Below, one piece after another: positions 46,391-54,612 of a DNA stretch of 64,000 nt (positions are counted from its first letter, which is position 1; each line of letters starts with the position of its first letter). The DNA is from Haloprofundus salinisoli (lineage in GTDB: Archaea; Halobacteriota; Halobacteria; Halobacteriales; Haloferacaceae). The position numbers were made by a program, and so were the translations under genes. The stretch is taken from the NCBI RefSeq assembly GCF_020097815.1, contig NZ_CP083664.1:1-64000 (forward strand). The letters are read 5' to 3'. The notes beneath the pieces were generated by a model that saw nothing but the letters and a program-made list of their open reading frames with translations, searched no databases and had not been told where the DNA came from.

Positions 46391-47368
46391 TCAGTCGAAC
46401 TCCGGGATGACCTCCTCACCAAAGCGTTCCAGACAGTGGAGTGCCGACTCCTGTGGCTGCCCTGGGAACTGACATCGGATGAGGACGTGGTCTACCCCCA
46501 GTTCCTCGTATTCACGGAGTTGCTCGACACACTGCTCTGGGGTTCCGATAACGAACTTCTCGTCAAGTTCCTCGTAGTCGATTTCGATCTCGTGTTCGTC
46601 AAGGTAGGTCTGTCCCCATCGCGCGTAGAGTTGATAGAGGTTCAGGAGGTATGGCTCGATGCTTTCGCGTGCTTCCTCAACGGAATCGGCGACGAAGCAG
46701 TCACGCATCAAGATGACGTCGTTTTCCTCGCGGCTCATGTCGAACTCATCAAGTGCGTCCTCGTAGACGTCGATTTGTGCCTCAAGATCTTCCGTGGTTG
46801 ACGAGGCGCTTGCAATCCAGGCGTCTCCACGATAGGCGGCGCGTTTGATCGCAATATCAGCGTGACCACCGATCCAGATTGGGAGATTGTCCGGACGAGG
46901 ACTGATGAAGATATCCTCGAATGTCCAGAAATCACCGTCATGAGTGATCTCGTCTTCGGTCCAGAGCCGCTTAAGGAGGGTGAGCGACTCGATGAACATC
47001 TTCACACGATCATCCATGTCGACCCCAAACGGCGTGAGTTCACGTTCCCGATAGCCCAGTGCTGCCCCGAAGGACATCCTCCCGCCGGAGATCTGGTCTA
47101 TCATCGCTACTTGTTCGGACAGATGGAGAGGGTTGTATAGCGCAGGAAGCATCGCAGCCGTCCCAAGTTCGAGAGTCTCGGTTTCGGCGGCAATCGCAGC
47201 AAGCATCGTCAGCGGCTCGACGAACCCTTCTTCGTGCACGTGGCGTTCGCCGACCGTCGCCGAATCGAAGCCGACTGATTCCATCAGCTTGACCTGTTCG
47301 AGCAGGTCGGTTGCAGCGAACGACCCCTCTTCCTCGTAGTACTGATTGAGGAAAACACCGAATTTCAT
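46391..47368 (-). CDS. LLM-class flavin-dependent oxidoreductase (F420/FMN)
   Basis: A 325-aa TIM-barrel LLM protein. KFGVFLNQYYEEEGSF opens the chain, with VGERHVHEEGFVEP and ISGGRMSFGAALGYRERE later, all typical of the group. It should use reduced FMN or F420 with oxygen or a carbonyl/alkane substrate. ATG at 47368. It is co-transcribed with the Gfo/Idh gene (1 bp gap). Together they may first oxidise or dehydrogenate the imported compound. The divergent IclR gene at 47631 probably controls it. Confidence 0.9.
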   Translation of the reverse strand: MKFGVFLNQYYEEEGSFAATDLLEQVKLMESVGFDSATVGERHVHEEGFVEPLTMLAAIAAETETLELGTAAMLPALYNPLHLSEQVAMIDQISGGRMSFGAALGYRERELTPFGVDMDDRVKMFIESLTLLKRLWTEDEITHDGDFWTFEDIFISPRPDNLPIWIGGHADIAIKRAAYRGDAWIASASSTTEDLEAQIDVYEDALDEFDMSREENDVILMRDCFVADSVEEARESIEPYLLNLYQLYARWGQTYLDEHEIEIDYEELDEKFVIGTPEQCVEQLREYEELGVDHVLIRCQFPGQPQESALHCLERFGEEVIPEFD

Positions 47369-47435
47369 GTCTGTTCCTTTGTTGATTTTGCCCGCGGAAC
47401 TTCCGTCTGCATGGTAATACTACTCGACACAGACT

Positions 47436-47454
47436 TGTGTGTCGTGAACACACG
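47436..47454. promoter_or_regulatory. GTGTG-N7-CACAC palindrome between LLM and IclR genes
   Basis: TTGTGTGTCGTGAACACACG contains GTGTG-N7-CACAC (half-sites 47437-47441 and 47449-47453). It lies in the divergent promoter region of the LLM operon and the IclR gene. The same half-sites occur at 54058-54074 and 56836-56854 next to TATA elements. It is a candidate operator for the IclR regulator. Confidence 0.55.
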
Positions 47455-47630
47455 TCATATAGTTTCCGCCATCGCTGTTCTGTGCTCGTGTTTAGCGGTA
47501 GTATGTCGACGAAGACACCGCTTGCGTTCTCCGAACTCGTCTCAGGGGTCATCTGAAAGTAGATATCCCGGCCTGTTGTTGTTTGGCATTCCCAAACACT
47601 TATGATAGAGAGACTCAATCACTCCGGTAA

Positions 47631-48392
47631 ATGCCACAAAGTGCCCGCAACCCGGTCAAGGCGGTTCAAACAGCCTTGCAGATTGTCGACTTTCTACAGG
47701 AAGAGTCACCTGTGGGTGTCACAGAGATTTCCAACGCAGTTGGCGTGACGAAAGGCACTGTCCACTGTCACCTCGCAACCCTTCGACAGCAAGGCTACGT
47801 CGTAAAAGAGAAAGAGAAGTACAAACTCGGACTTCGGTTCGTCGACGTGGGCCAACGTGTCCGCGACCAAAATCCAATCTACCACCTCGCAAAAGACGAG
47901 GTCAATAATCTGGCAGACTCGACCGGAGAGGTTGCGCTGTTTACCGTCGAAGAAGAATACAAAGGAATCTGTCTACACACAGCCCGTGGTGAACAAGCAG
48001 TTCGAACTGAACTCCGCGTTGGTCACCGCAATGACCTCTACCACACAGCCGTAGGCAAAGCAATACTGGCTCACAAACCAGTTGACGAGGTTGACGAATT
48101 CCTTGACACAGTCGACTTCGAACAGATCACAGACCGCACTATCACGGACAAGGAACGTTTGCTTGATGAGCTACAGGAGGTTCGTCAAAATGGGTTAGCG
48201 TACAACCATGGTGAGACCATTCCTGGATTGGTCGGGGTCGGTGCTCCGATCCGAAGCCAAAGTGGCGACGTCTACGGCGCAATCAGCGTTATCGGGCCAA
48301 CGAGTCGAATGGACGACGAACACATCGAAACTGTCGCATCTGAACTTCGACACGCGGTCAACGTTATCGAAATCAACGCTACGTCGCTGTAG
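47631..48392 (+). CDS. IclR-family transcriptional regulator (island 2)
   Basis: A 253-aa regulator with an N-terminal HTH (about 8-75; VGVTEISNAVGVTKGTVHCHL) and a C-terminal effector domain (about 85-250; VGKAILAHKPVDEVDEFL and GVGAPIRSQSGDVYGAIS). It is divergent from the LLM-Gfo/Idh operon, the usual arrangement for an IclR protein controlling its neighbour. It is distinct in sequence from the regulator at 36066-36866, so each catabolic island has its own. The inverted repeat at 47436-47454 lies between them. ATG at 47631. Confidence 0.93.
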   Translation: MPQSARNPVKAVQTALQIVDFLQEESPVGVTEISNAVGVTKGTVHCHLATLRQQGYVVKEKEKYKLGLRFVDVGQRVRDQNPIYHLAKDEVNNLADSTGEVALFTVEEEYKGICLHTARGEQAVRTELRVGHRNDLYHTAVGKAILAHKPVDEVDEFLDTVDFEQITDRTITDKERLLDELQEVRQNGLAYNHGETIPGLVGVGAPIRSQSGDVYGAISVIGPTSRMDDEHIETVASELRHAVNVIEINATSL

Positions 48393-48411
48393 ACCGTTTC
48401 TGAGTTGCGGT

Positions 48412-49242
48412 CTACTCGAAGGGAAACAGTTCGTCAATATTCTCGTCAGTTAGTGGTCGCCCATACTCACATCCTTCAAACGCCTCAGCATAGACGACAC
48501 TCTCACCTTGACTCTCACCGTATTTCTCAATGAGTGCATCCCGATATTGGTCGGCGACACGCTTGAGCCGTGCAACAGTCGGGAGTTCGCCACCTCGAAG
48601 CCACTCACGACGTGACTCCGTATCGTTCGGCACTTCCTCAAGCATATCTGCGGTATAGGGAAGCCACTCGTACATCTGTGACTCATGACAATCGAGCATC
48701 TCGAATTGCTGGTCGGCAACGTCGTCTATGGAGAGTACTATATCGGGCGAAAACGGCACTGGCTTCTCGAACTCATCGTGCAAATAGACGATAACCGGAT
48801 CAGAGTCAAGCTCGGAGGTGTTTGGACAGATGTTTGGAACAGTGACCATGTACGCTGCATCCTGAACGAGACGTGAAGTGTAGCGGTGGTCAGGATGGTA
48901 ATCGTTGGGACGGTGAGTAAAGACGATATCAGGGTCATACGTCCGGATGAGACGGATGATTTCCTCTCGATTGGCCAATGTCGGTTGCAGTTTTCCATCC
49001 GGATTATCGAAAATACGGTACTCAATCCCGGCGACAGCTGCAGCAGCCTCTGCTTCTGCCTTCCGACGACGAGCCAACGTTGCACCGCCTTGTTTGTGGT
49101 GACCGCCAGTACCGTCCGTCATAGATACAAACAGTACCTCATCTCCACGAGCGGCGTATTTGCAGGCAACACCGCCAGCGCGAAGATCACAGTCGTCAGG
49201 ATGAGCGCCGATAACAAGTACGCGAAGGGGTGAATCTGCCAT
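48412..49242 (-). CDS. PIG-L/LmbE-family deacetylase
   Basis: A 276-aa zinc-dependent N-deacetylase. The metal site is complete: AHPDD (13-17) and HPDH (116-119) in HRPNDYHPDHR. It also has the family SMTDGTGGHH loop. Members remove N-acetyl (or related) groups from GlcNAc-type sugars and mycothiol/bacillithiol precursors. The start at 49242 (MADSPLRVLVIG) is used; an in-frame ATG at 49263 adds only seven residues. It is convergent with the IclR gene. In this island it supports a substrate with an N-acyl amino-sugar or amino-polyol group. Confidence 0.92.
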   Translation of the reverse strand: MADSPLRVLVIGAHPDDCDLRAGGVACKYAARGDEVLFVSMTDGTGGHHKQGGATLARRRKAEAEAAAAVAGIEYRIFDNPDGKLQPTLANREEIIRLIRTYDPDIVFTHRPNDYHPDHRYTSRLVQDAAYMVTVPNICPNTSELDSDPVIVYLHDEFEKPVPFSPDIVLSIDDVADQQFEMLDCHESQMYEWLPYTADMLEEVPNDTESRREWLRGGELPTVARLKRVADQYRDALIEKYGESQGESVVYAEAFEGCEYGRPLTDENIDELFPFE

Positions 49243-49571
49243 GATAGTATGTCTCTTCGTCATCTATTTCGATAATAAGTGTTGTCGTCAGTTGAGCTGG
49301 ACGAGTTCGTATTCGCACGCTCACCGAGCGAACGACTCACGCTGACGGGAGTCCAGTTAACTATCCCTTCGTCGAAACAGGCTGCTGCATTTTTGATATC
49401 TTGTAATTTCACCGCTGCCATGGTAGTCTCTCGCGATGTCGATTCTGCCGAAAGTATATGGTTCTATGGGTGACCGTCAGCCATTCTGGTCAGATGTGGG
49501 ATAATTGAGGAGAGAAACCGCTTTCGAGCATATCTGAAGAAGCGGGGGCCCAGTGAAGCAGGCTGACTGAG
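49243..49571. other. Intergenic region between PIG-L and FAH genes
   Basis: No gene is supported. Upstream of the PIG-L gene the sequence is AT-rich (about 49255-49280), suitable for a promoter. Confidence 0.45.
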
Positions 49572-50306
49572 CTATCTTGTCGTCACGTGATTTCGCAATG
49601 TCCCAACCCCCTCAAATTCGACTTCCACAACGTCACCTTCAGCTAACGAATCGGGGCCGTATGGTGTACCAGTGGCGATAACGTCTCCCGGTTCAAGCGT
49701 AATGAGCTCAGAGATGTTTGCGACGAGCTCTTCAACCGAGAAGATCATCGATTTGAGCGAGGTTTCTTGTTTTACCTTGCCGTTATGACGGAGTGTGAGC
49801 GTTGCATCCCCGGGGATTTCGTCTGGTGAAGCGAGGACGGGACCTATTGGAAGCGATCCATCGAAAGCCTTCCCACGAACCCAATTTCGCTCTTGATTCT
49901 GGTCATCGCGGTTCGAGACGTCGTTGACGCAAGTGTATCCCGCAACGTACTGTATTGCATCTTCTTCGGTGACCGCGCGGCATTGTTCGCCGATGACCAC
50001 CGCAAATTCCCCCTCGAAGTCAACGGTTTCTCGCCCGGGGGGAAGCTCAATGGCGTCACCGTGTCCAGATACACAGTTCGGGCCTTTGAGGAACAACTCC
50101 GGGCGTTCTGGTCGGTCCTCGAATCCGGATTCCTCGCGGTGGTCCATGTAGCCGCCGGCTTGACAGATAATTTTCGTCGGCTCACACGGTGGGAGGTAAT
50201 CAATGGATTCCGGGTCGTATGACTTTGAACCAGCAATAATCGTGTTCTCAATCAATTCGCCGGTTCGGGCGATACCCATCTCATCACGAAAGCGGACTGT
50301 TCGCAT
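49572..50306 (-). CDS. Fumarylacetoacetate hydrolase (FAH) family enzyme
   Basis: A 244-aa FAH-family protein. The metal ligands are E98 and E100 (in VDFEGEFAVVIG) and D129 (in CVNDVSNRD), with the FLKGPNCV segment and GDVIATGTPYG near the C-terminus. It probably hydrolyses or decarboxylates an acylpyruvate or 2-oxo-3-deoxy acid, as in lower meta-cleavage or sugar-acid pathways. ATG at 50306. It is transcribed alone on the minus strand. Its size and ligands are those of the small YisK/YcgM group rather than full FAH. Confidence 0.92.
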   Translation of the reverse strand: MRTVRFRDEMGIARTGELIENTIIAGSKSYDPESIDYLPPCEPTKIICQAGGYMDHREESGFEDRPERPELFLKGPNCVSGHGDAIELPPGRETVDFEGEFAVVIGEQCRAVTEEDAIQYVAGYTCVNDVSNRDDQNQERNWVRGKAFDGSLPIGPVLASPDEIPGDATLTLRHNGKVKQETSLKSMIFSVEELVANISELITLEPGDVIATGTPYGPDSLAEGDVVEVEFEGVGTLRNHVTTR

Positions 50307-50972
50307 ACCACATCACTTGTTGCTGATTCCGTATAATGCTTTTTCGGTCCTCTGGCTTGCGGGGGTCCGCCCAGATTCTTCACAATCTTTTGCCCAGGTG
50401 TTTTCTCATTCGAAACAACCCTAATGAAGGTAATCGACAGACTGCGTGGGGGAGGGGCACTGAGGGGAGGTCGGCTTCAGGAGTACTGTGCAGTAGAACG
50501 GCACCTCAGACGGCTACCTGTGCACTGAGAATCCGATTTTACTCGTCGAAGTATTACAGATCTAGTGGTGTAATGGCCAATAACCATGCCATGCCATGCA
50601 TGAGCATACCCAGATTTGTTTGGAAAGACAAAACACACTCGATTTCTCCGGTAGAACCGTTCAGGAATCTCGAAACGAGTGTGCACAACGGATACGACGC
50701 TTCATTCATTTATTCTCGTGAATCTGTCACTCATTTAGATACGGTCACCTAGCGGTGCTTGGAACAAATTCCCTTCTTGTAAGCTTTCTTCTCCTCGTTG
50801 GTTTCGTTCAACGACGATTTTTGGAGTTACTAAACACGGTTTTGCCATCGTGTCTATGATTGAGACTGAAGCTCGACCTCAGTTTGCTCTCTCGACTTAC
50901 GACTCGAATTCTGGGATGGGATGCTATACCGCCACAAGATATAAGACGGAGTTCGGAAAATGGCTGGTTGGA
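50307..50972. other. Intergenic region upstream of the ABC importer
   Basis: No gene is supported. It contains a short run of CATGC repeats near 50586-50602 and moderately AT-rich sequence. It should hold the promoters of the FAH gene (minus) and the permease operon (plus). Confidence 0.45.
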
Positions 50973-51998
50973 ATGAATTACTACGTGAAGCGCTTCGGGC
51001 AAGCCGCCCTGACATTATTCGCGGTAATCACGATTACATTCGTGCTCTACCGGATGATGCCTGGAAACCCAATCCAGCAGATGCAGGCTCAATTAATGAG
51101 CGGCGGCAATCTCGGATTCGGTGGCTCCGAGCGAAGTCCCGAACAGGTCGACCGCTTAGTACGGATATACACGGGTATTGAACCAAACCAACCAATACAC
51201 ATCGCATACTTCGAGTACCTCCGAGACATTATCCTCTACCAGGACTTTGGTGAGTCGATCTGGCACGACCAGCCCGTCTTTTATCTCTTGTTCCGTGCGA
51301 TGCCCTGGTCTGTGTTCGTGAGCGTCTATGGCCTCATCACCGGCATCAGCATGACCATCATCTTCGGCTCTCTGATGGCATACTACGAGGGAAGCCGGTT
51401 CGACAAAGTAATGACCGGCATCATCATCGTCATTCAGTCGGTTCCGTACTACGTTGGTGCAATTTTGATGCTGTCGTTTCTGGCGTTTCAATTCGGGTGG
51501 TTCCCGACTGGTGGCCACTACGACTCGAGTCTCACTCCCGGATTGAATATACCCTTCATGACGAGTGTAGCTCACCATGCGACACTACCTATCTTGACGG
51601 GATTCATCCTTGGATTTGGTGGAAGTGCACTCGGCCTCCGCGGAAATGCCATTCGTATTATCGGAGAGGACTTCGTCCGGGTCGCACGCCTCCGTGGGAT
51701 TAGCAGCAATCGAATTGCCACGTACTACGTCGGCCGAAACGCCATTCTTCCACTCTACACGGGTATCATGATGAGCATCGCATCGTTGTTCGGCAGCAGC
51801 ATCATCATGGAGACGATATTCACGTACCCAGGTGTGGGGTGGTATACGTACGACGCGCTGATGAACCGCGATTACCCGTTACTGATGGGCGCGTTCATCT
51901 TCTTCACCGTCATCACTGTTATCGGTATTCTCTTAGCCGATCTCACATACGGATTGGTCGATCCACGTGCGTCCGAAAAGGGGAAAGAAAGCTACTGA
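50973..51998 (+). CDS. dppB: ABC importer permease, DppB type
   Basis: A 341-aa inner-membrane permease of the peptide/nickel (Dpp/Opp) class. The first transmembrane helix (QAALTLFAVITITFVLYRM) is followed by an extracytoplasmic loop (about 40-125), five further helices and the EAA-type motif VRVARLRGISSNRIATYYVG. The start at 50973 (MNYYVKRFG) matches the family pattern; the in-frame ATG at 50850 would add 41 unlike residues. A DppC gene follows 10 bp later. Together with the binding protein at 54613 and ATPases at 61354 and 62403 it forms a complete importer. The substrate could be a peptide or an oligosaccharide-like compound. Confidence 0.92.
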   Translation: MNYYVKRFGQAALTLFAVITITFVLYRMMPGNPIQQMQAQLMSGGNLGFGGSERSPEQVDRLVRIYTGIEPNQPIHIAYFEYLRDIILYQDFGESIWHDQPVFYLLFRAMPWSVFVSVYGLITGISMTIIFGSLMAYYEGSRFDKVMTGIIIVIQSVPYYVGAILMLSFLAFQFGWFPTGGHYDSSLTPGLNIPFMTSVAHHATLPILTGFILGFGGSALGLRGNAIRIIGEDFVRVARLRGISSNRIATYYVGRNAILPLYTGIMMSIASLFGSSIIMETIFTYPGVGWYTYDALMNRDYPLLMGAFIFFTVITVIGILLADLTYGLVDPRASEKGKESY

Positions 51999-52008
51999 GT
52001 GACCTATC

Positions 52009-53031
52009 ATGAGTGAATTCAATTCCGAAGAAAATAGACCGGCAGAGGCGTCGGTGTTCGAACGAGTAAGTGAGGCCCATTCCGAGCCGCTTAGTCGGCA
52101 GGAGCGGCTTGAGCGGTGGTACTATGATACAGTTGTAGTCACCGCAAAAATCATCTGGGAGGACATCCGCGCACGGATCGGCATCAGTATCCTCCTGTTC
52201 ATCATTTTGATGGGTGTCGTCGGTCCGTTCATTGTTGAACGGCCACAGATAGGTGATTACCCCAAGTTCATTGGGCCATTCCAGAGTACCAAATTCATCC
52301 TCGGAACCGACGGTCTCGGGATGCCTATCGGCGCACAAATCGTTCACGCTACCCCCGCAATGCTCAAAATGGCGTTTGCAGGAGCAGTCGTCGCAATGAG
52401 TATCGGGATCGTCATTGGAACCACTGCCGGTTACAAAGGTGGTCGAGTCGACGACGTTCTCATGACGCTGACCGACATCGTCCTCACGATGCCGGGACTC
52501 CCACTAATCGTCGTTCTCGCGGCGATTTACCAACCTGAAAATCCCTACGTCGTTGGGTTTATCCTTGCGATAGACAACTGGCCAGGTCTCGCCCGACGTC
52601 TTCGGTCGCAAGTGCTGACCATCAGAGAGGAATCCTACGTTGAGGCCTCGCGTGCCATGGGATTCGGCTCTCCAGAGATACTCCGCCGAGATATTATCCC
52701 CCAACTGATGCCGTACATCACAATCAATTCCGCAGGGGCTGCTCGGTCGATTATTTACGAGTCTGTGGGTCTCTACTTCCTGGGGATCCTTCCGTTTACA
52801 ACCCTCAACTGGGGTGTGATGATGAATATGGCGTACTCAAACGGGGCAGTGTCTAATCCGATGCTTTCTGGGCACTGGCTCTGGTTCCCGATGCTCGTGC
52901 TACTGTTGCTCTCTCTGGGGCTTATCCTATTCTCACAGGGAATGGATCGAATCTTCAATCCGCGACTTCGAGCGCGGCACCAGCGCTCAGGTGACGATGG
53001 CGACTCCACGAACCCAGCGGTAGTCGAGTAG
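52009..53031 (+). CDS. dppC: ABC importer permease, DppC type
   Basis: A 340-aa permease with an N-terminal cytoplasmic tail, helix GISILLFIILMGVVGPFIV (about 56-75), the family GTDGLGMPIGAQIVHATPAM segment and a cytoplasmic EAA loop (VEASRAMGFGSPEILRRDIIP). It has about six membrane helices. ATG at 52009, 10 bp after DppB, so the two are translationally linked. It pairs with DppB to form the membrane channel of the importer. Confidence 0.93.
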   Translation: MSEFNSEENRPAEASVFERVSEAHSEPLSRQERLERWYYDTVVVTAKIIWEDIRARIGISILLFIILMGVVGPFIVERPQIGDYPKFIGPFQSTKFILGTDGLGMPIGAQIVHATPAMLKMAFAGAVVAMSIGIVIGTTAGYKGGRVDDVLMTLTDIVLTMPGLPLIVVLAAIYQPENPYVVGFILAIDNWPGLARRLRSQVLTIREESYVEASRAMGFGSPEILRRDIIPQLMPYITINSAGAARSIIYESVGLYFLGILPFTTLNWGVMMNMAYSNGAVSNPMLSGHWLWFPMLVLLLLSLGLILFSQGMDRIFNPRLRARHQRSGDDGDSTNPAVVE

Positions 53032-53170
53032 CCAAACGCCTCTTTTCGAACATTAGCAGGCGGCAGAAACTACTTATTCACTGCGTGGATGAGTACGCTC
53101 GAACGATGACCGTCTATATCAAATGTACGTCCCAGTTGACTACAGCTATCTCGTGGGAGGCATTCGGCGA

Positions 53171-53416
53171 ATGAGTAACGAATCTGGAAAGCGGTTTCTG
53201 GACATCGTCTGCGAGTTCGCTGGAATGATTCGAGCGCTCTTCGCGCTTTGTTTGCTCTTTTTGCTTGTAACGATTGCCTCACTCTTTGTTCTCAGCCCCG
53301 GAACAGCGTCGTATGTCGTCGCACAGCTCAATCTTGCAGGACTTATCGTGTTTACGACTGTCTTCGGGTTATTGGCTCGTCGGTGTGGACAACTCGAAGA
53401 AGAATGGCGCCGATGA
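53171..53416 (+). CDS. Small two-helix membrane protein
   Basis: An 81-aa protein with two hydrophobic segments (LFALCLLFLLVTIASLFVL and VVAQLNLAGLIVFTTVFGLL) and charged ends. ATG at 53171 (MSNESGKRF) is preferred over 53123. It lies just after the permease genes on the same strand, so it may be part of that operon, but no family is recognised. Function unknown. Confidence 0.6.
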   Translation: MSNESGKRFLDIVCEFAGMIRALFALCLLFLLVTIASLFVLSPGTASYVVAQLNLAGLIVFTTVFGLLARRCGQLEEEWRR

Positions 53417-53491
53417 GGATTCCGAGTAGAGAGACGGTACTCAACGAATTCTAGGTGCGTTCAAAAACGACTCCGCCGGCGTTTCTCGTAG

Positions 53492-53968
53492 TTACTCGTT
53501 TAAGCAGGGGTTATTCCAGCCAGTATCGACGTTCCCGACGAATACTACCCCGCACATCTGGAACGTCCCCAAAGCAGTGCTGTAGTATTGGTAGATTCCC
53601 GCTTGGTCAAACGTGTGGGTAGCCGACCCCCCAGCTTCGAGTTGTTGATCAATGCTCCAGTCTGCAGCATCGGATGAGTACGCGTAGCTGGTAACACTGT
53701 GTTCGACATCGCTCTCATTTGTCCACGTAACTGAGCCACCGACGTTGAGTATCACTCGACTTGGTCCGAACGAGTCTTCTCCAACACTGATTGTCTCCTC
53801 GTCTACCCCGTCAGGGTTGTTGTCAACGTCGGTACTATCTTGAGTTGAAGATCCACTGGACGCTTCGGCTGTTTGTACTTCATCGAGACTTCGTCCAACG
53901 CAGCCTGACACCGCCGCCACGGTGAGTGCACTACCAGCGCAGAGGAAGCTTCTCCGATTCATACCCAA
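53492..53968 (-). CDS. Halocyanin-like cupredoxin lipoprotein with altered copper site
   Basis: A 158-aa exported lipoprotein. RR at residues 5-6 precede a hydrophobic stretch and lipobox VSGC (C23). An acidic, Ser-rich linker (28-57) leads to a cupredoxin domain (58-150; VILNVGGSVTWTNES). The first copper His is kept (H90 in VEHSV), but the usual C-x2-H-x4-M loop reads YYSTALGTFQMCG: the Cys position is S130 and the His position is L133, while M138 remains. Type 1 copper binding is therefore doubtful. It may be an electron carrier that has lost copper, a structural derivative, or use C139. ATG at 53968. Confidence 0.82.
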   Translation of the reverse strand: MGMNRRSFLCAGSALTVAAVSGCVGRSLDEVQTAEASSGSSTQDSTDVDNNPDGVDEETISVGEDSFGPSRVILNVGGSVTWTNESDVEHSVTSYAYSSDAADWSIDQQLEAGGSATHTFDQAGIYQYYSTALGTFQMCGVVFVGNVDTGWNNPCLNE

Positions 53969-54056
53969 TCCGCACGCAGATGCACAATAAAGCTTCGGGT
54001 GATAGAAAGGAGAATCGTCTTTTCAACTCACACAGTCGATGATGGCCACAGTCGAT

Positions 54057-54086
54057 TGTGTGGGTACCTCACACAAACTTTTATTA
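54057..54086 (+). promoter_or_regulatory. GTGTG-N7-CACAC palindrome adjacent to TATA element
   Basis: TGTGTG-N7-CACACA spans 54057-54075 and directly abuts the TATA-like AACTTTTATT (54077-54086), about 26 bp before the ATG at 54112. The layout gives a leaderless transcript with an operator at the promoter. Half-sites match those near 47437 and 56836. Confidence 0.6.
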
Positions 54087-54111
54087 GGGAAGCCACTTGT
54101 CTGCAGACAGT

Positions 54112-54420
54112 ATGGCAGAAGAGGCTCACAGACCTAAGCGATACGGATCGACCGAAAGAAGCCTTTCAGAGCGGATTGTATTAGCGCTCAAGTCCTCAGT
54201 GTTGCTTAATGTCGGACTCTTGGGCGTCGGACTCCTGCTGGTCGCAGCAATTCTCGACACTGCTTTTGTAGAAGCAATATTGGGTTCGGACTACGGTGTT
54301 GTCGCGGGGATGTTGGGAATTTTCGGGTTGACAGCCCTCTTTGCTAGTATTTTGGCCTATGCGCTCTTGTGGGCGAACGCTCACCTCGAAGAACGGGCCG
54401 CATACAGAGTTGAAGAGTGA
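54112..54420 (+). CDS. Small membrane protein
   Basis: A 102-aa protein with two hydrophobic helices (VLLNVGLLGVGLLLVAAIL and GVVAGMLGIFGLTALFASIL) and charged termini. The start at 54112 (MAEEAHRPKR) sits 26 bp after a TATA-like element. The palindrome at its promoter links it to island 2 regulation. It may assist the adjacent importer; no family is recognised. Confidence 0.65.
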   Translation: MAEEAHRPKRYGSTERSLSERIVLALKSSVLLNVGLLGVGLLLVAAILDTAFVEAILGSDYGVVAGMLGIFGLTALFASILAYALLWANAHLEERAAYRVEE

Positions 54421-54612
54421 ATCACCAAATCCTCCTTGCTTCGCCTGTTCGTTGAGAAGGGGCCTCGTCACACAATCTAAGTAGTGAATCTATCTCGAAG
54501 GTACAACCTGTTTAGGAAAAGATGAATATCAAACAATAATTTATTTCTGATGTATATATAGACGTAATATCAGATAACTATATGTAGGGTTGCTTGTCTT
54601 CTTTGGTAGAGT

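Noticed and set aside
50586-50602. CATGC tandem run as a CRISPR-like or iteron array
   Set aside because: Only three overlapping units of five bases, too short to mean anything. No CRISPR array was seen anywhere in the window.
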